Below, piece by piece: positions 61,137 to 64,000 of a DNA stretch of 64,000 nt. The notes beneath the pieces were generated by a model. The model saw only the letters and a program-made list of their open reading frames with translations, had not been told where the DNA came from and searched no databases. The position numbers were made by a program, and so were the translations under genes. The DNA is from Leptolinea tardivitalis. Lineage in GTDB: Bacteria > Chloroflexota > Anaerolineae > Anaerolineales > Anaerolineaceae. Position 1 is the stretch's first letter; each line of letters opens with the position of its first letter. The stretch spans positions 124,001-188,000 of the forward strand of contig NZ_BBYA01000011.1 of NCBI RefSeq assembly GCF_001050275.1. Direction: 5' to 3'.

Positions 61137-62204
61137 TCATACTGAGCCCAGATCTTCGCGGAATCGATTTTGCCATTGTCTGGCGATTACTGGCCAATCA
61201 TAATATTTAACGACATCCAGATTGTGCAATGCCAGACGTTCGTATTCATTGTCATCTGAAAGAATTTTTATCAGGGCTTTTTCCCAGATTCTGAGCCAGT
61301 CATTCCCTGGAGCAATAAGCGGATTTTGCCAGGCGGTCTCAATTAATGCACCCACGCTGGTGCTCACCACAACGCACCCGGCGGCCATAGCTTCCATGGC
61401 CGCAATACATGATGTCTCTGGGAATGTGCATGGATAGGCAAGGGCACGGCAAGATTCTGCGGTTTCACGCAATTCTTTTTGCCCGACCACTCCACGATAA
61501 TTTATTCCCGGCAGGTTTCGGGCTTTTTCGAAAAGCTGCAAAAATTCGATGTTATCTTCTGCATTGTAGACTTTCATGGATGAAAAGATATGCAGTTGAG
61601 CACGGGGTACCGCCTGACGGATAGCCGGCCAGGATTGCAATAACAGATGAAGCCCTCTGAATGGTGTAGAAGCATAGTAGCACCAGGGTTTACGCTGACG
61701 TAATGTGGTTGGATTCACATGGAATTTTTCCATTGGAATCCCATTGGTTGTCGGGATGATCTTTTCAACCGCAAGGTGCAGTGATTTAATCCACCGTACC
61801 TGTTGATAGGTTGAGAGCAAGAAAAGGCCGGTCAGCCGTTTATAAATCGGTAAAGCGACTTCCGGTTTATGAAGGTCTTCCACCAGTTTCTGGTCAACAT
61901 CATCTTGGCACCAGAGATAGTTAACCTTACCCGGATATAAACCCAGCTGGAAAACTTGCCACACGCGTAGAGAAACAAATACATCGCAAGTCAGGCCATT
62001 AAGTAGATCCGCATCTGTAATAATCCGTACCTGGTTGCCCATTTGCCTGAGGGTATCTGCCAGCCGCAGGGCGGCTGTCTCACTGCCACCCAGCGGATTG
62101 AGTTCGGGATAGTCGGGTTCGTGAAGGCGTTCTCCGTGGGAAGAGAGGATATAAAAGACGATATCCAGCGGCCTGTCTTGATGGGTGTGTCTATTTCTGG
62201 TCAT
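61137..62204 (-). CDS. Glycosyltransferase family 4-like
   Basis: 355 residues with GT-B fold. The N-terminal domain has LDIVFYILSSHGERLHEPD, NPLGGSETAALRLADTLRQM (acceptor-side glycine turn) and DVFVSLRVWQVFQ. The C-terminal donor domain has CYYASTPFRGLHLLLQSWPA, YRGVVGQKELRETAESC and the donor-site PCTFPETSCIAAMEAMAAGC. It transfers a sugar from a nucleotide donor. The start overlaps the upstream GT92 gene end by 14 bp, so the two are coupled. GGAAAGG ribosome site. Confidence 0.9.
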   Translation of the reverse strand: MTRNRHTHQDRPLDIVFYILSSHGERLHEPDYPELNPLGGSETAALRLADTLRQMGNQVRIITDADLLNGLTCDVFVSLRVWQVFQLGLYPGKVNYLWCQDDVDQKLVEDLHKPEVALPIYKRLTGLFLLSTYQQVRWIKSLHLAVEKIIPTTNGIPMEKFHVNPTTLRQRKPWCYYASTPFRGLHLLLQSWPAIRQAVPRAQLHIFSSMKVYNAEDNIEFLQLFEKARNLPGINYRGVVGQKELRETAESCRALAYPCTFPETSCIAAMEAMAAGCVVVSTSVGALIETAWQNPLIAPGNDWLRIWEKALIKILSDDNEYERLALHNLDVVKYYDWPVIARQWQNRFREDLGSV

Positions 62205-63597
62205 GACCGACCTTTCCTTCCAGATTCATCAGGGATACCATTTCCTGGAACAACACATGGCTGGATGCCAGTTCGGGTGTCAGCTGTGGAAGTAATAACC
62301 GGGCTGTTTCCATAGCCTGCTCCTTCTTCCCCTGTTTCCATTGTGAGAGCGCCAGGGCGGCAACGCCCAGCGGTTCCAGGTTGCCATAACTCTGGATCAG
62401 GTAGGAACATTTTTCCGCCTGGGCATAGTCACCGATGGCATAAAAGTAATCCACCATGCAAAACAGAAGTGTCCAATTTCTCGGTGACATCCGCCAGCCC
62501 TGTGCCAGAGCTTCCCAGGCGGCTGGGAAATCTTTCATTTCAATACAGGCAGAGGCAAAATTGCCGTAAAAATTCAGATCATGGGGGAACTGCCGAATCA
62601 GTCGGCTGTATAACTGCCGGGCTTCCAGAAATCGGCCAGAACCCATATAGTCCATGCCGTCTAGAAGATCCTTAATAAGGTCTACCATTTCTTTGCGATC
62701 AGTGATTTCCTCCACCGGCGCTGCGTTACATGGGGGAGGAAGGACTGATTCGGCTGCCGTAGACATCAGGCCAAGGAACTGTGTGGATGTCGGGTCGGTG
62801 AGGGCAGCGAAATTTCTGGCTCTGGCTGGCGGAAGTTTAAGATGATGTATGATTGCCCATGGCGCGGCTTCGTCACGAACTGTGCTGTTTTTCGAGATAT
62901 CAATCCAGCGCTGGTTGGAATAGGCGTCACCCATGTCTCCCCGGCCGCGGGATAGTTTATCTTTCCATTCCTGCGCCGAGCGGGTATAGTAATGGTTCAA
63001 CTGGATTTTCTGTACACTGCAGGGAAAATACTGTGTATCCACCCGGCTGCCCTGTTCATTTACGCAATAGTATCCTTCACGAAACATGAAGGAATGCGGC
63101 GAAACCGGAAACATCACTTTTTCCGGCTGGATGATGGCTTTCACCGATCGGTTTTTGGATAGCTCTTCCGGGGTTCGCATCAGATAACCGGCTACCTGCC
63201 CGCAGCGGGGACGGTTCTGGTTGCCGCCAGGCCCGAAGAAAAGCGAACTTAAAGCCAATCCGCCGTATTGTTCAAAATCTCTAAGGAATTCGGGGATGTC
63301 TTTCCCTGTTTTGGGCAGAATAAATTCATCGGTGTCGATAAAACCGATCCAGCGGGAGTAATGGCCGTAGGTTTGCAGGCAGTGATCATAAGCAAAAAGC
63401 TGCCTGCCTTTGCCATGGATGGTATTGCAGGTTACCCAACCTTTCTGGATGTAGTCACTGATAGATTCAGCCAAAGGAACAGTGGAATCGTTGTCATATA
63501 TCCAGAAATGTTCCACCCCGAATAAGATATGGTAATCAAGCCATTCCTTGAGGTACGTATTCTCATCTTTGGCGATCAAACATAATGAAAGGTACAT
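62191..63597 (-). CDS. GT92 (DUF23) glycosyltransferase with TPR tail (copy 1)
   Basis: 468 residues, the same plan as 59702-61081: MYLSLCLIAKDENTYLKEW, FWIYDNDSTVPLAE, WIGFIDTDEFILPK (DxD site) and LNHYYTRSAQEWKDKLSRG, then a TPR tail with SGRFLEARQLYSRLIRQFPH. It is the first gene of the minus-strand glycan run and divergent from flagellin. No ribosome site is evident. A TATACT/TACAAT-like -10 lies about 10 bp before the ATG, so the mRNA may be nearly leaderless. Confidence 0.87.
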   Translation of the reverse strand: MYLSLCLIAKDENTYLKEWLDYHILFGVEHFWIYDNDSTVPLAESISDYIQKGWVTCNTIHGKGRQLFAYDHCLQTYGHYSRWIGFIDTDEFILPKTGKDIPEFLRDFEQYGGLALSSLFFGPGGNQNRPRCGQVAGYLMRTPEELSKNRSVKAIIQPEKVMFPVSPHSFMFREGYYCVNEQGSRVDTQYFPCSVQKIQLNHYYTRSAQEWKDKLSRGRGDMGDAYSNQRWIDISKNSTVRDEAAPWAIIHHLKLPPARARNFAALTDPTSTQFLGLMSTAAESVLPPPCNAAPVEEITDRKEMVDLIKDLLDGMDYMGSGRFLEARQLYSRLIRQFPHDLNFYGNFASACIEMKDFPAAWEALAQGWRMSPRNWTLLFCMVDYFYAIGDYAQAEKCSYLIQSYGNLEPLGVAALALSQWKQGKKEQAMETARLLLPQLTPELASSHVLFQEMVSLMNLEGKVGHDQK

Positions 63598-63684
63598 AGA
63601 ATTATTGTAGTATATGTGCTTCAGCCGGTTGTGGTTTTAGTCCCCAATATTTATGCAATATTCACGCCGAAATTCAAAAAGGGC
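63598..63684. other. Divergent spacer between GT92 gene and flagellin promoter
   Basis: No open frame. It is AT-rich next to the GT92 start, where a TATACT-like hexamer could serve the minus strand. Nothing else recognisable. Confidence 0.4.
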
Positions 63685-63711
63685 TTAAGTTTTCAGGCTG
63701 ATCTACGATAA
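63685..63711 (+). promoter_or_regulatory. Sigma-28 type promoter for flagellin
   Basis: TTAAGTTT (63685-63692), 11 bp, TACGATAA (63704-63711). It differs from the consensus seen at flgM by one base in the -35 and two in the -10. Start near 63718 gives a leader of about 185 bases. An 11-bp inverted copy of the -10 area (ATTATCGTAGA, 63750-63760) lies downstream. Confidence 0.8.
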
Positions 63712-63717
63712 TCTTCT

Positions 63718-63903
63718 ATAGATTGATCAAAGGATACACTGAAGGAGGCATTATCGTAGAGATACCTGCCAGAAAATAGTGAAGGAACGCGAACCGGTTA
63801 TCAGGGTTCCAGACCGGAAGCGGAAAATAAAAAAAAAAGGAACCCAAATTCCCAAATGCTGGGGGAAGGAACCCCCGGCGAACCACAAACATGGAGGTTT
63901 GAA
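63718..63903 (+). promoter_or_regulatory. Long structured flagellin leader
   Basis: About 185 untranslated bases with many GGA triplets, a run of A (about 63829-63838), GGGTTCC at 63804-63810 and two copies of its complement GGAACCC at 63839-63845 and 63868-63874. The first copy could form a 7-bp stem with a 28-base loop; pairing with the second would break the hairpin at 63858-63879. GGAGG at 63893-63897 is the ribosome site. Confidence 0.6.
63858..63879 (+). promoter_or_regulatory. Hairpin with AAGGAA loop, probable CsrA binding site
   Basis: An 8-bp stem GCTGGGGG/CCCCCGGC with one G-U pair and a six-base loop AAGGAA (63866-63871). GGA in a hairpin hexaloop is the canonical CsrA target. 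The second GGA, in the ribosome site (63893), is about 25 bases away, a spacing fit for binding by one CsrA dimer. Confidence 0.68.
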
Positions 63904-64000
63904 ATGGCTAATCAAGATGTAACTCGTATTGCTTCAAATATCGGCGCTTTGAATTCCCTGTGGGCTTTGACCTCTGTTAACAAACAGTTAGGCGTTGCCC
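63904..64000 (+). CDS. fliC: Flagellin, N-terminus only
   Basis: The first 32 residues before the window ends: MANQDVTRIASNIGALNSLW and then ALTSVNKQLGVA. The SNIGALNSLWALTSVNKQL segment is the conserved D0 start of flagellins (compare INTNVASLNAQRNL). GGAGG is six bases before the ATG. A sigma-28 promoter and structured leader precede it, and flagellin-type junction protein genes lie in the same locus. Another flagellin-like protein cannot be excluded from so little sequence. Confidence 0.88.
   Translation, partial: MANQDVTRIASNIGALNSLWALTSVNKQLGVA

Noticed and set aside
1-64000. CRISPR arrays, tRNA, rRNA, insertion sequences or prophage
   Set aside because: No regularly spaced repeats, cloverleaf or rRNA-like stretches, transposase or phage genes were recognised on either strand. 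A tRNA scan was not possible, so a single missed tRNA cannot be fully excluded.

Overview
This is a Chloroflexota-type genome segment, most likely from a motile anaerobic member of Anaerolineae. That placement is inferred from gene content: a flagellar cluster with no P-ring or L-ring genes in view (fitting a single-membrane envelope), a fused AdhE, rubrerythrin, a lactate permease, and many TPR/GT92-type glycosyltransferases. No rRNA, tRNA or ribosomal protein gene is present to fix the taxonomy. All genes look intact, and overlapping stop/start junctions (ATGA, TGATG, TAATG) are frequent.

Region 1 (1-3000, minus strand) is a surface-assembly operon: NAD-dependent epimerase, 3-methyladenine glycosylase, NeuD-like acyltransferase, bactofilin and a truncated membrane protein. 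Region 2 (3.2-10.1 kb, plus strand) holds rubrerythrin, lactate permease, an iron-type alcohol dehydrogenase, a PAS-GAF-HD-GYP protein, a HAD phosphatase and an EamA exporter. Region 3 (10.1-23.1 kb, minus strand) carries a GntR regulator, then a complete BMP-type nucleoside ABC importer, a three-subunit molybdenum hydroxylase of the xanthine dehydrogenase family, an FNT channel, RecQ and a VOC protein. It reads as a purine/nucleoside uptake and oxidation unit. Region 4 (23.4-31.0 kb) has adhE behind a TGTGA-N6-TCACA palindrome, a HEAT-repeat protein, a beta-propeller lipoprotein and an OmpR-type regulator with a GAF-PAS histidine kinase.

Region 5 (31.1-50.5 kb) is a nearly continuous flagellar operon: flbD-motA-motB-fliL-fliM-fliN-fliO-fliP-fliQ, an inserted HDOD plus receiver-domain pair, fliR-flhB-flhA-flhF, a small membrane protein, fliA, a small HTH-like protein, flgF-flgG, then flgM-flgN-flgK-flgL-csrA. 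A textbook sigma-28 promoter precedes flgM, so the early genes make the export gate and sigma-28, and sigma-28 then drives its own anti-sigma factor, the filament junction proteins and, at the window end, flagellin.

Region 6 (50.6-63.6 kb) is a glycan island between csrA and flagellin. It has two GT-B-like glycosyltransferases, TPR proteins, an FGE-fold protein, a ROK sugar kinase/regulator, an inverted pair of GT2 proteins with methyltransferase-like tails, and two GT92/TPR paralogues flanking a GT4-type enzyme. Its position suggests flagellin or surface glycosylation. The window ends inside a flagellin gene with a sigma-28-like promoter and a long leader. That leader contains a GC-rich hairpin showing AAGGAA in its loop, the classical shape of a CsrA site; csrA itself lies 13 kb upstream.
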